From: JACVRM01 sp963817375
Lineage (GTDB): Bacteria; Actinomycetota; Thermoleophilia; Gaiellales; Gaiellaceae
Reading direction: 5' to 3'
Assembly (NCBI GenBank): GCA_963817375.1
Contig: CAWFOB010000001.1
Coordinates: 248,001-312,000 of the forward strand
DNA: 64,000 nucleotides
Shown: one piece after another, positions 9,111 through 16,306 of the stretch
Layout: each line of letters begins with the position of its first letter
How positions within the stretch are numbered: the first letter of the stretch is position 1
Translations under genes and position numbers: made by a program
Notes under the pieces: model-generated
The model's input: the letters and a program-made list of their open reading frames with translations, nothing else
Told to the model about the DNA's origin: nothing
Databases searched by the model: none

Positions 9111-9183
9111 AGGGGCGTAGCTCAATTGGCAGAGCACCGGTCTCCAAAACCGGGGGTTGCAGGTTCGAGTCCTGCCGCCCCTG
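9111..9183 (+). tRNA. tRNA-Trp (CCA anticodon)
   Basis: The 73-base cloverleaf is complete. Acceptor AGGGGCG (9111-9117) pairs with CGCCCCT (9176-9182), with G9183 as discriminator. The D arm is GCTC...GAGC, the anticodon arm CCGGT-CTCCAAA-ACCGG carries CCA, and the T arm is GCAGG-TTCGAGT-CCTGC. The 3' CCA is not encoded. TAGAAT at 9087-9092 is a plausible promoter -10. The 3' 34 bases recur 1,348 bp downstream. Confidence 0.98.
9150..9183 (+). repeat. 34-bp direct repeat, copy 1 (tRNA-Trp 3' end)
   Basis: Bases 9150-9183, covering the end of the anticodon stem, variable loop, T arm and 3' acceptor strand of tRNA-Trp, recur without mismatch at 10498-10531. Identity stops at 9149 and 9184. 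Repeats of this kind are left by integration of elements into a tRNA 3' end. Confidence 0.95.
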
Positions 9184-9261
9184 CTTCACAGGCCGCTGCT
9201 CACCGACACATTTCGCTGTGTTGCGTGCGGCGCGGCCTACGGCCTCGACGATAGTCCCGGC

Positions 9262-10455
9262 GTGACCGCCGCGGCGATCTCGATCCCCAGCTCCACCGCG
9301 CCAGCGCCGGACGTCCGGCGCGCGCGAGGTGCGACGGCGGTCGTGTTCGCCGTTCACGGGTGTGTGTTCGGAAGCTTCGCCGCTCGAGTCCCGTGGATCG
9401 CCTCGCACGTCGGAGTGAACGTCGGCGGCCTCGGCATAGCCTTGCTCATGCCAGGGATCGGGGCGTTGCTCGCAATGCCGTTCTCGGGTCGACTCGCCCA
9501 CCGATATGCGTTCCAGCCGCTGATCACCGCGACGATCGCGGCCTTCTGCGCCAGCCTCGTCCTGCTGGCGCTCCCGACGTCGCTCGCGCTGCTCTGCCTC
9601 GCGCTGCTCGTCTTCGGCGCGACGGCCGGCCTCGCGGACATGGCGATGAACGCGGAGGGCGTCATCGTCGAGAAGGCGTACGGCCGCTCGATCATGTCGA
9701 GCTTCCACGGCTTCTGGAGCCTCGGGATCCTCATCGGCTCGACAGTGTCGGCGCTTGCTTCACACGCGGGCGCCGACGCGAGCCTCCAGTTCGCGGTCGA
9801 GGCGCTGCTCCTCGCCACAGCCGGAGCGATCGCCGCGCGGTACGTCGTTGAGGATGCGGCCTTCAGGCCGGCGACTCCCCCGCCTGTGTTCGCACTTCCT
9901 ACGCGTCCAGTGCTGCTCATCGGACTGGTCGGCCTGTGCTGCGTGTTCGCGGAGCTCGCCGGCACCGACTGGTCGGCGCTCTACCTCCAGGATGAGCTGG
10001 GCGGCTCGGCGAGCGCCGCCGCGCTCGCCGTCTCGGCGTACGCCGCCACGATGGCGGCTGCGCGGCTCGTGGGCGATTCCGTGATCCGGAAAATCGGCCC
10101 CGTCCTGACCGTCCGCCTCTCCGGAGCATGCGCCGCGACCGGGGCCGTGCTGGTCGTCGTGGCGCCTGATCTCCCGGTCGGGCTGGCCGCCTTCGCGCTG
10201 CTCGGCGTTGGCGTCGCCCTCGTCATCCCACTCGTGTTCGCGGCAGCCGGCCGGATCGGGCCTCATCCGGCGCGAAGCATCGCCGGCGTCGCCGGCATCG
10301 CCTACGGCGGCGGCCTCATCGCCCCCGGCGTCATCGGTGGTGTCGCATCCGTCACGTCCCTGACGGTGTCGTTCGGCCTGATCGCCTGCCTGATGGCCGT
10401 CATGGCGCTCGCAGCAGGGGTTCTCCGGTTCGCCGACCACCCACGCGACCCGTGA
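9262..10455 (+). CDS. MFS transporter, YbjJ-like
   Basis: A 397-residue inner-membrane protein with about 12 hydrophobic helices and no soluble domain. The segment DMAMNAEGVIVEK after helix 4, followed by SSFHGFWSLG, resembles the YbjJ group of MFS proteins, whose substrates are poorly known. GTG at 9262 is chosen because the upstream in-frame part runs through the tRNA. It is the only gene between the two copies of the tRNA-Trp 3' end, which suggests horizontal arrival. Confidence 0.88.
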   Translation: MTAAAISIPSSTAPAPDVRRARGATAVVFAVHGCVFGSFAARVPWIASHVGVNVGGLGIALLMPGIGALLAMPFSGRLAHRYAFQPLITATIAAFCASLVLLALPTSLALLCLALLVFGATAGLADMAMNAEGVIVEKAYGRSIMSSFHGFWSLGILIGSTVSALASHAGADASLQFAVEALLLATAGAIAARYVVEDAAFRPATPPPVFALPTRPVLLIGLVGLCCVFAELAGTDWSALYLQDELGGSASAAALAVSAYAATMAAARLVGDSVIRKIGPVLTVRLSGACAATGAVLVVVAPDLPVGLAAFALLGVGVALVIPLVFAAAGRIGPHPARSIAGVAGIAYGGGLIAPGVIGGVASVTSLTVSFGLIACLMAVMALAAGVLRFADHPRDP

Positions 10456-10497
10456 GCGCGCCGAAGGCTCCCTCGGGATCTCTTCGCCGCCGGAGCG

Positions 10498-10531
10498 CCG
10501 GGGGTTGCAGGTTCGAGTCCTGCCGCCCCTG
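10498..10531 (+). repeat. 34-bp direct repeat, copy 2 (orphan tRNA-Trp 3' end)
   Basis: A perfect copy of tRNA-Trp bases 9150-9183 without the 5' half, lying 42 bp after the MFS stop codon. It cannot form a tRNA. It is interpreted as the distal attachment-site copy of an integration event. Confidence 0.9.
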
Positions 10532-10623
10532 TCGTCCACGCTCCTGCTGATATGCCGTTTCTCGCCTGATCACGGCGGCGCGGCTCTGTAGTTCTCCGCA
10601 GGTGCACTCCGGAGCATCTGCCG

Positions 10624-11139
10624 ATGGCAGGGCCGTCGCGTGTCGCGGAACATCAGCTCGTGCGGCTCTCACGGCCGAGAAGCTGGCGGCGCGCGCTGCT
10701 CTGGGCGGGTCTCGGCGCGCTGGCGCTGTTCGCCCTGATGCAGGCAGTCCCGTACGGACGCAACCATTCGAACCCGCCGGTCACGATGGAGCCGAAGTGG
10801 GACTCGGCCCGGACGCGCGTGCTGACCGAACGCGCCTGCTTCGACTGCCACAGCAACCTCACGAACTGGCGCTGGTACTCGAACGTCGCGCCTGTGTCGT
10901 GGCTCGTGCAGCGTGACGTCGACGCCGGCCGCGCGCAGTTCAACTTCTCGGAATGGAACCGGCCACAGGACATCAGCGCCGGCGATATCGCCGACGCCGT
11001 TCGCGGCGGCTCGATGCCGCCGTGGTTCTACACGCTCGTGCACCCGAACGCGAAGCTCAGCGCGGCCGACAAGGAAGCGCTCATCCGCGGCCTGAACGCG
11101 ACGCTCGCGGCATCGCCGCCAAAGGGCGGGGGCGGCTGA
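10624..11139 (+). CDS. Membrane-anchored haem-binding domain protein (CxxCH)
   Basis: A 171-residue protein: an N-terminal membrane anchor (about residues 20-40) followed by an extracytoplasmic domain with one c-type haem motif, CFDCHSN, near residue 75. The surrounding pattern (PPVTMEPKWDS..., YSNVAPVSWLVQRDVDAGR, MPPWFYTLVHPNAKLS) matches the Haem_bd family, normally found in bacterial mono-haem proteins of unconfirmed electron-transfer role. Covalent attachment would need cytochrome c maturation genes, which are not in the window. It stands alone between the orphan tRNA repeat and a convergent transporter gene. Confidence 0.85.
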   Translation: MAGPSRVAEHQLVRLSRPRSWRRALLWAGLGALALFALMQAVPYGRNHSNPPVTMEPKWDSARTRVLTERACFDCHSNLTNWRWYSNVAPVSWLVQRDVDAGRAQFNFSEWNRPQDISAGDIADAVRGGSMPPWFYTLVHPNAKLSAADKEALIRGLNATLAASPPKGGGG

Positions 11140-11161
11140 CGGTCAAGAGTCCGCGCACGCG

Positions 11162-11827
11162 TCACCGCACCAACCCGATCGTCCCGATCGAGGCGACGAC
11201 CACGGCGATCGCGAACACGACCGCGGGAAGCAGCACGGCCGCCCGACGCTCGAGTGCGGCCCGCACCCGCTCCATGACCTTCGCCCCTCCGTCGCCAGCG
11301 AGCCCACGCGCCGCCGCGATCAGGAGCAAGGGCGCGACGAACGCGACATTGAAGACCACGAGGACGGCCAGCTGGCGCGGGATAGCGGTGGTCTGTGAGC
11401 CGAGGATCGCCAAGATCACTGCGAAGTACGGGAAGGCGGTCGGCAGCTCGACGGCCATGATCGTCGCGCCGACGACGAACGACGAGCGGCCGCTTCTGGC
11501 CGGCTCGCGGGTGAGGTGCGCGGCCACGCGCTCGCGACCGATCCAGAGTCCCGCGGCGAGGAGGGCGAGTGCGATCCCGACGGCGAGCTCGATCAGATGG
11601 GTCATGTGCGGGCCGGGCCGCGGCACCAAGGCGATGAGCGCCCGCCCGGGTCCGAGCGTGAGGACGACCCCACCGGTGAAGGAGACGGCGAACACGCCGA
11701 GCGCGAATGCGACGACCCGGCGCACCGGGTCCCGGCCGATCGCCAGGTAGAGGGCCGGACCGACCGTCGACGGGTTGAGCGAATCGGCGAGTCCAACGGT
11801 CAGCGCGACGGCGATGAGCGCCGGCAT
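11162..11827 (-). CDS. GAP/Sap family membrane transporter
   Basis: A 221-residue protein with six or so membrane helices. The N-terminal DSLNPSTVGPALYLAIGRDP segment, just after the first helix, is the hallmark of the GAP (Sap) family. Mycobacterial members export cell-wall glycolipids, and the fold is related to LysE and CcdA carriers. A central basic loop (about residues 100-115) separates two halves. ATG start at 11827. The substrate here is unknown. It converges on the haem-binding protein gene. Confidence 0.8.
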   Translation of the reverse strand: MPALIAVALTVGLADSLNPSTVGPALYLAIGRDPVRRVVAFALGVFAVSFTGGVVLTLGPGRALIALVPRPGPHMTHLIELAVGIALALLAAGLWIGRERVAAHLTREPARSGRSSFVVGATIMAVELPTAFPYFAVILAILGSQTTAIPRQLAVLVVFNVAFVAPLLLIAAARGLAGDGGAKVMERVRAALERRAAVLLPAVVFAIAVVVASIGTIGLVR

Positions 11828-11839
11828 GGCAGAGCGATG

Positions 11840-11985
11840 TCAGCCGACGGCGGCGTGGAGATGCCGCCGCTCCTCGAGCCCCTTCAGCTCGTGCTCCCCC
11901 CGCCGGAGCAGACCGGAGTCAGGCAGCCGGGGCGTACGACGGAGCAAATCGATCTTCGTCTCCTTGCCCAGGATCACGCCTCAAT
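11840..11985 (-). pseudogene. Remnant of a cyclase-like C-terminus
   Basis: A short open stretch ends in RGEHELKGLEERRHLHAAVG and a TGA at 11840-11842. That wording closely resembles the end of class III cyclase domains (typically ...RGEHELKGLxxRWRLYAV), such as the one at 5038. Nothing upstream on this strand restores the rest of a cyclase domain. It reads as a decayed tail of a lost gene; the N-terminal limit is arbitrary. Confidence 0.35.
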
Positions 11986-12071
11986 CTATGTCACTGCCAG
12001 ACGGGAGCGCCCGGAATGCTGGAGGGCGGACGCCGCCCTCCAGCGTTTCCGTTTGCCGTGAACGAACGCGA

Positions 12072-12334
12072 CTACCCGACCTGCCCTACGCCGCCGACCT
12101 CGATGTCCACGTACATCCCGAACGATCGGTGCGGATCGCAGAACAACACCAGGTCCCGTGCGTCAGATTGACCTTGAACGTCACCCAGCCGGGCGTCGCG
12201 GCGACCTCGGTGATGTCCTGACTGAGGCATCCGAGCGTGCGGGCGAGAAGTTGTGGGCCGCGCTGTTGTCGTTCACGGTCAGCCAGTACGTACCCGGCCT
12301 GAGCGTCAGCACGCTGCCCGTTGTAGGAGCTCAT
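12072..12334 (-). pseudogene. Frame-broken cupredoxin-like gene
   Basis: Pieces of a plastocyanin-like domain lie in order but in different frames: LTLRPGTYWLTVNDNSAAHNF (starting TLRPGTYW, with the first copper histidine in HNF), then GWVTFKVNLTHGTW, then FCDPHRSFGMYVDIEVGG ending at TAG 12072-12074. The C, H and M copper-ligand region is recognisable. At least two frame changes separate the parts. The intact 121-aa protein at 33476-33841 has the same architecture (LAPGTYTFKIADKANIHSF; KLTKGSYSFYCRPHESMM), so this is a dead or badly read family member. Confidence 0.7.
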
Positions 12335-12347
12335 CGCCAGGTACGCC

Positions 12348-12767
12348 TCAGTCGGTACGGCTCGAGACGAAGTCGGCGAACCAGTCCACCCATTCCTCCT
12401 GCTCGCTCGTCTCGACTGCCCTCGCGTCGTACGCGAGCCGAACCCAGGCGACAGCCTCGTGGCGAGGGACGCCGGACAGGAACGCCATGCACGCCAGGAC
12501 CGTCCCCGTCCGGCCGAGGCCGCCGAGACAGCCGACCTCGACGAGCTCGCCGCGTCGGGCGCGCCCGAAGGCCGACTCGATCAATCCGGCGGCCGACTCC
12601 GCATCGGCGGGCAGCCCGAAGTCTCTCCACTCGATCAGATCAGCCGGCCAGGTGGGCTCCCAGCGCGAGTCGAGGTAGAGCCCGTATGACCGCTCAGGAT
12701 CGTCCGCGCGTCGATCGGCGATCGACGACGCACGCACCCGTGAGCCATCGGGGAAGGTGACGATCAT
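12348..12767 (-). CDS. Protein-tyrosine/dual-specificity phosphatase-like protein
   Basis: A 139-residue protein from ATG 12767. The phosphate-binding loop VGCLGGLGRTGT contains the nucleophile Cys80 and Arg86 of the CxxGxxRTG signature, but the usual histidine before the cysteine is glycine. WRDFGLPAD near residue 48 could supply the general-acid aspartate. The compact size fits the atypical dual-specificity group; many actinobacterial members are annotated only from this loop. Its physiological substrate is unknown. It is divergent from the response regulator gene 147 bp away. Confidence 0.75.
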   Translation of the reverse strand: MIVTFPDGSRVRASSIADRRADDPERSYGLYLDSRWEPTWPADLIEWRDFGLPADAESAAGLIESAFGRARRGELVEVGCLGGLGRTGTVLACMAFLSGVPRHEAVAWVRLAYDARAVETSEQEEWVDWFADFVSSRTD

Positions 12768-12913
12768 GCGCTCGAGAGCCTCCGTCGGTCGCCAAGAGGC
12801 TATCCCGCGCGTCCGTGGCGGCTCGACCTGGCGTGCGCAATCGGTGCCGCCCCGCACGCCGAGTACCCGGAACCCCTCATCCTCGCTTCACGCGCGCCAC
12901 GCACACTGAACCT

Positions 12914-13585
12914 GTGCGCGTGCTCGTGGTCGAGGACGAGGAGCGGCTCGCCGGGCTTCTGGCCCGGGGGCTCCGCGAGGAGGGCTACACGGCGGACGTG
13001 GCCGCCGATGGCGCAGAGGCGCTCTGGATGGCGCACGCAGGCGAGTACGGGGCAATCGTGCTCGACGTCATGCTTCCGAAGGTCGACGGCTTCGAGGTGT
13101 GCCGGCGGCTCCGCGCCGACGGTGTCTGGGCGCCGGTCCTGATGCTGACGGCACGCGACGCGGTCGACGACCGCGTCACCGGGCTCGACGCCGGCGCCGA
13201 CGACTACCTCGCCAAGCCCTTCTCGTTCGACGAGCTGCTCGCCCGCCTGCGGGCGCTGATCCGGCGGGCACCGGTCGAGCGCCCGGCAGTGCTCGAGGCC
13301 GGCGACCTGCGGCTCGATCCCGCGGCGCGGCGGGCCTGGCGCGGGTCGAAGGAGCTCGAGCTCTCGGCGAAGGAGCTCACGCTGCTCGAGCTCTTCCTGC
13401 GCCGGCCCGGCGTCGTGCTCAGCCGCGACCAGCTCCTCGAGGGTGCCTGGGACATGGCCTTCGAGAGCCGCTCCAACGTCGTCGACGTCTCCATCCGGTC
13501 GTTGCGGCAGAAGATCGACCGCCCGTTCGGCACGGACACGATCGAGACCGTGCGCGGCCTCGGCTACCGGCTGCGCCAGCCGTGA
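12914..13585 (+). CDS. OmpR-family response regulator
   Basis: A 223-residue regulator with a receiver domain followed by a winged-helix DNA-binding domain. The acidic pocket is VVEDEE, the phosphoacceptor lies in VLDVMLPKVDG, and the conserved lysine is in LAKPFSFDELLARL. The effector half ends with RGLGYRLRQP, typical of the OmpR/PhoB class. GTG start at 12914. The stop overlaps the start of the histidine kinase gene (GTGA), so they form a cognate pair. The redox operon beginning at 15024 is the likeliest nearby target. Confidence 0.95.
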   Translation: MRVLVVEDEERLAGLLARGLREEGYTADVAADGAEALWMAHAGEYGAIVLDVMLPKVDGFEVCRRLRADGVWAPVLMLTARDAVDDRVTGLDAGADDYLAKPFSFDELLARLRALIRRAPVERPAVLEAGDLRLDPAARRAWRGSKELELSAKELTLLELFLRRPGVVLSRDQLLEGAWDMAFESRSNVVDVSIRSLRQKIDRPFGTDTIETVRGLGYRLRQP

Positions 13586-14967
13586 CGCGCGTGCCGATCA
13601 GGGTCCGGCTGACGCTTGCGTTCGCGCTGGCGATGGCCGTCGTCCTCGCCATGCTCGGCGGGTTCGTCTACCTGCGTGTCGGCAACACGCTGCTCTCGTC
13701 GGTCGACCAGTCGCTCCGGGCTCAGGCTCGCGAGGCATCCACGCACGCGCGCGGCGAACATGGGCTCGTCGACCCTGACGCCGCCGGCGGGACGACGCTT
13801 GCGCAGGTCTTCGACGCGCAGGGCGCGGTCGTACGCACGAGCGCCCTCGGCGTCGATCGCCTCCTCTCCCCGGCCGATGCGTCCCGTGCCGCGGCCGGGC
13901 AGAGCCTCTTCCGCACGGTCAGGCTCGACAACCCGGGCGGCGAGTGGCGGGTGCTGGCCGTCCGCACCGTGGGAACCGGGCAGGCCGTGGCGGTGGCCCG
14001 CTCGCTCCAGCCCCGCGCCGAGACGCTCAACCGCCTCGCGCGCGAGCTCCTGATCGCCCTGCCGCTCGGGCTCCTGCTCGCCTCGCTCGCGGGCTACCTG
14101 CTGGCGGCCGCCGCGCTCCGCCCCGTCGAGGCGATGCGGCGCCGCGCCGCGTCGATCACGGCGGCCTCGCCCGACGTGCTGCCGGTGCCTCAGGCGCGCG
14201 ACGAGATCTCGCGCCTCGCCGACACGCTCAACGACATGCTCGCCCGGCTGCACGCCGCGTTCGAGCACGAGCGGCGCTTCGTCGCCGATGCCAGTCACGA
14301 GCTGCGGACGCCGCTCGCCCTCCTCCGCACCGAGCTCGAGCTCGCCGCTCGCCGGCCCCGCACCCACGCCGAGCTCGAAGACGCAGTCCGCGCCGCGGCC
14401 ACGGAGGCCGAGCGACTTTCCCGCCTCGCTGAGGACCTGCTGCTGATCGCACGAGCCGAGCAAGGCGCACTACCCGTCCGAGCCGAGGCGGTGGAGGCGG
14501 GCGACATCCTCGCTGCGGTTGCCTCGCGCTTCGCGACGCGGGCCGCCGAGCTCGGCCGTTCTGTCCGGGCAGAGCCCGCGGACGCGCTCGTCACGCTGGA
14601 CCCGGCCCGCGTCGAGCAGGCGCTCGCCAACCTGATCGACAACGCCCTCGCCCACGGCGACGGCGACGTCGTGCTGGCTGCGCTCGAGCACGACGACGAC
14701 GTCGAGCTCCACGTCACCGACCGGGGGCCCGGCTTCCCGGACGCATTCCTCGAGCGCGCGTTCGACCGCTTCAGCCGGGCGGACGAGGCGCGCAGCCGCG
14801 GCGGCGCTGGCCTCGGCCTGTCGATCGTGTCCCTGATCGCACAGGCCCATGGAGGAGACGTGGGCGCCGCCAACCGCCCGGACGGCGGTGCGGACGTCTG
14901 GCTGAGCGTCCCCCGCGCGCCGTCGACGCCGCGCCACCGCGTCCACGCGCCCGCCGCAAACTCTTAG
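13582..14967 (+). CDS. Sensor histidine kinase
   Basis: A 461-residue membrane kinase, partner of the upstream regulator. Helix 1 (about residues 10-32), an extracytoplasmic sensor of about 120 residues, helix 2 (about 155-180), HAMP, then the dimerisation domain with the phosphorylated histidine in DASHELRTPLALL. The ATPase domain shows N box LIDNALAHGDG, G1 DRGPGFP, F box FDRFSR and G2 GAGLGLSIV. The sensor domain has no recognisable ligand pocket, so the signal is unknown. It ends 56 bp before the redox operon. Confidence 0.95.
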   Translation: MTRVPIRVRLTLAFALAMAVVLAMLGGFVYLRVGNTLLSSVDQSLRAQAREASTHARGEHGLVDPDAAGGTTLAQVFDAQGAVVRTSALGVDRLLSPADASRAAAGQSLFRTVRLDNPGGEWRVLAVRTVGTGQAVAVARSLQPRAETLNRLARELLIALPLGLLLASLAGYLLAAAALRPVEAMRRRAASITAASPDVLPVPQARDEISRLADTLNDMLARLHAAFEHERRFVADASHELRTPLALLRTELELAARRPRTHAELEDAVRAAATEAERLSRLAEDLLLIARAEQGALPVRAEAVEAGDILAAVASRFATRAAELGRSVRAEPADALVTLDPARVEQALANLIDNALAHGDGDVVLAALEHDDDVELHVTDRGPGFPDAFLERAFDRFSRADEARSRGGAGLGLSIVSLIAQAHGGDVGAANRPDGGADVWLSVPRAPSTPRHRVHAPAANS

Positions 14968-15023
14968 CGACTCCACAGGTTCGCCTCATCGAAGCGTCAT
15001 CTGCCGCTGCGACCCTCCGACCG

Positions 15024-15383
15024 ATGGGCTCCCTCCCCTCAGCACCACCTCATAACGCTCGCGCCGCCGCAGGCGCCCGTGACGCGGCGGCACGCCGCTT
15101 GCGGCGTGTCACCGGCGGCGCGATCGCCCTGACCGTCGCGCTCGGTGGCCTCTTCGTGTCGTTCGCCGCCGGCTCGACGCACACCAGGAAGGCCGCCACC
15201 GGGGCAGCCGCGGGCACTGCGACCGCCCCCGTGGTCATCCGCAACGCCCCCGCACCACCCCTCGTCTCCGCGCAGGGCGCCGCCACACCGGCGTCCGCGC
15301 CCCAACCCTCCCAGTCCTCCCCGCCGCCGGCGGCGCCCGTGCAGTCCTACGCGCCGCCGGTGGTCGTGTCGGGAGGATCGTGA
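15024..15383 (+). CDS. Single-pass Pro/Ala-rich membrane protein
   Basis: A 119-residue protein of unknown function. A basic N-terminus (residues 10-28) precedes one membrane helix (about 31-50, GAIALTVALGGLFVSFAAG). An outward-facing low-complexity tail rich in Ala, Pro, Ser and Gln follows. No cysteine, haem motif or FMN-attachment motif is seen. As first gene of the redox operon, with its stop overlapping the ApbE start (GTGA), it may be a small adaptor or membrane tether. That is inference. Confidence 0.7.
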   Translation: MGSLPSAPPHNARAAAGARDAAARRLRRVTGGAIALTVALGGLFVSFAAGSTHTRKAATGAAAGTATAPVVIRNAPAPPLVSAQGAATPASAPQPSQSSPPPAAPVQSYAPPVVVSGGS

Positions 15384-16306
15384 CCCGGACAGCGTCGTTT
15401 CGCGTCTGGGGCACCACCGCCGTCGTCGCCGTCACGGACGCGCGGGCGCTCCCCTCCGCCCGCGCGACCGTCGACGGGCTCCTCGAGCGCGTCGACGCGG
15501 CCTGCAGCCGCTTCCGGAGCGACTCGGAGCTCTCGTACGCAAACGCGCACGCCGGAACGGCGGTCGGCATCTCGGATCTGCTCGCGGAGCTCGTCGAGGC
15601 CGGCCTCGGGGCCGCGCGCTCGACCGACGGCCTCGTCGACCCCACGCTCGGCGCCGAGCTACGGGCGGCCGGCTACGACCGGACGTTCGCGCTCGTCCGC
15701 ACACGAGGGTCGTGGGAGCTGCGCCCGGTCGCGCCGCGCCGCGCGACCTGGCGCGACGTCGAGCTCGACCGCGACCGGCTGCTGCTCACCGTCCCGCGCG
15801 GGCTCGAGCTCGACCTGGGCGCGACCGCCAAGGCCTGGACGGCTGACGCTGCCGCCCGCGCGATCGCGAAATGTCACGGCACGGGCGCACTGGTCTCCCT
15901 CGGCGGCGACGTCGCCGTCGCCGGGCCCCCGCCGCCTGCGGGCTGGGCCGTCCGCATCGCCGACGACCACGCCGCTCCCCTCGACACCGCCGGGCCGGTC
16001 GTCGCGATCGCCGAGGGCGGCCTCGCAACGTCGGGGACTGCGGTCCGGCGCTGGCGCACCGAGCAGGGCATCGCACACCACGTGATCGACCCGCGCACCG
16101 CCAGGCCGGCGGACACCCCGTGGCGAACCGTCACCGTCGCCGCCGGAAGCTGCCTGCTCGCGAACACCGCCTCGACCGCCGCGCTCGTGCTCGGCGACGC
16201 CGCACCCGGCTGGCTCGAGGAGCAGCGACTGCCCGCGCGCCTCGTTCGCGAGAGCGGCGCGCCGAGCCTCACCGGCGGGTGGCCCTCCGAGGCGGCGGCA
16301 GCGTGA
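15380..16306 (+). CDS. apbE: FAD:protein FMN transferase (ApbE)
   Basis: A 308-residue ApbE-family flavin transferase, which attaches FMN from FAD to a Ser/Thr of target redox proteins outside the cytoplasm. Visible family marks are VDAACSRFRSDSELS near the start, the LDLGATAKAWTADAAA helix, GALVSLGGDVAV, GLATSGTAVRRW with a following HHVIDPRTARPAD, and the C-terminal segment. GTG start overlaps the previous stop. I see no clear N-terminal signal peptide or lipobox. It lies between a small membrane protein and the haem membrane protein; no PF04205-type FMN-binding target is recognisable in this operon. Confidence 0.9.
   Translation: MTRTASFRVWGTTAVVAVTDARALPSARATVDGLLERVDAACSRFRSDSELSYANAHAGTAVGISDLLAELVEAGLGAARSTDGLVDPTLGAELRAAGYDRTFALVRTRGSWELRPVAPRRATWRDVELDRDRLLLTVPRGLELDLGATAKAWTADAAARAIAKCHGTGALVSLGGDVAVAGPPPPAGWAVRIADDHAAPLDTAGPVVAIAEGGLATSGTAVRRWRTEQGIAHHVIDPRTARPADTPWRTVTVAAGSCLLANTASTAALVLGDAAPGWLEEQRLPARLVRESGAPSLTGGWPSEAAAA

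Larger units (their letters stand above)
9150..10531. mobile_element. Putative tRNA-Trp-integrated mini-element or remnant carrying an MFS gene
   Basis: The two copies of the tRNA-Trp 3' end bracket about 1.3 kb that holds a single gene, the MFS exporter. The first copy completes a functional tRNA, as expected for one attachment site, and the second is an isolated half. No integrase, excisionase or transfer gene is present, so if this was an element it is a cargo-only remnant or was mobilised in trans. A tandem tRNA duplication followed by partial loss is the main alternative. Confidence 0.45.

Noticed and set aside
9111..10531. Complete integrative element
   Set aside because: No integrase, excisionase, relaxase or phage gene lies between the two tRNA ends; only a putative remnant is reported.
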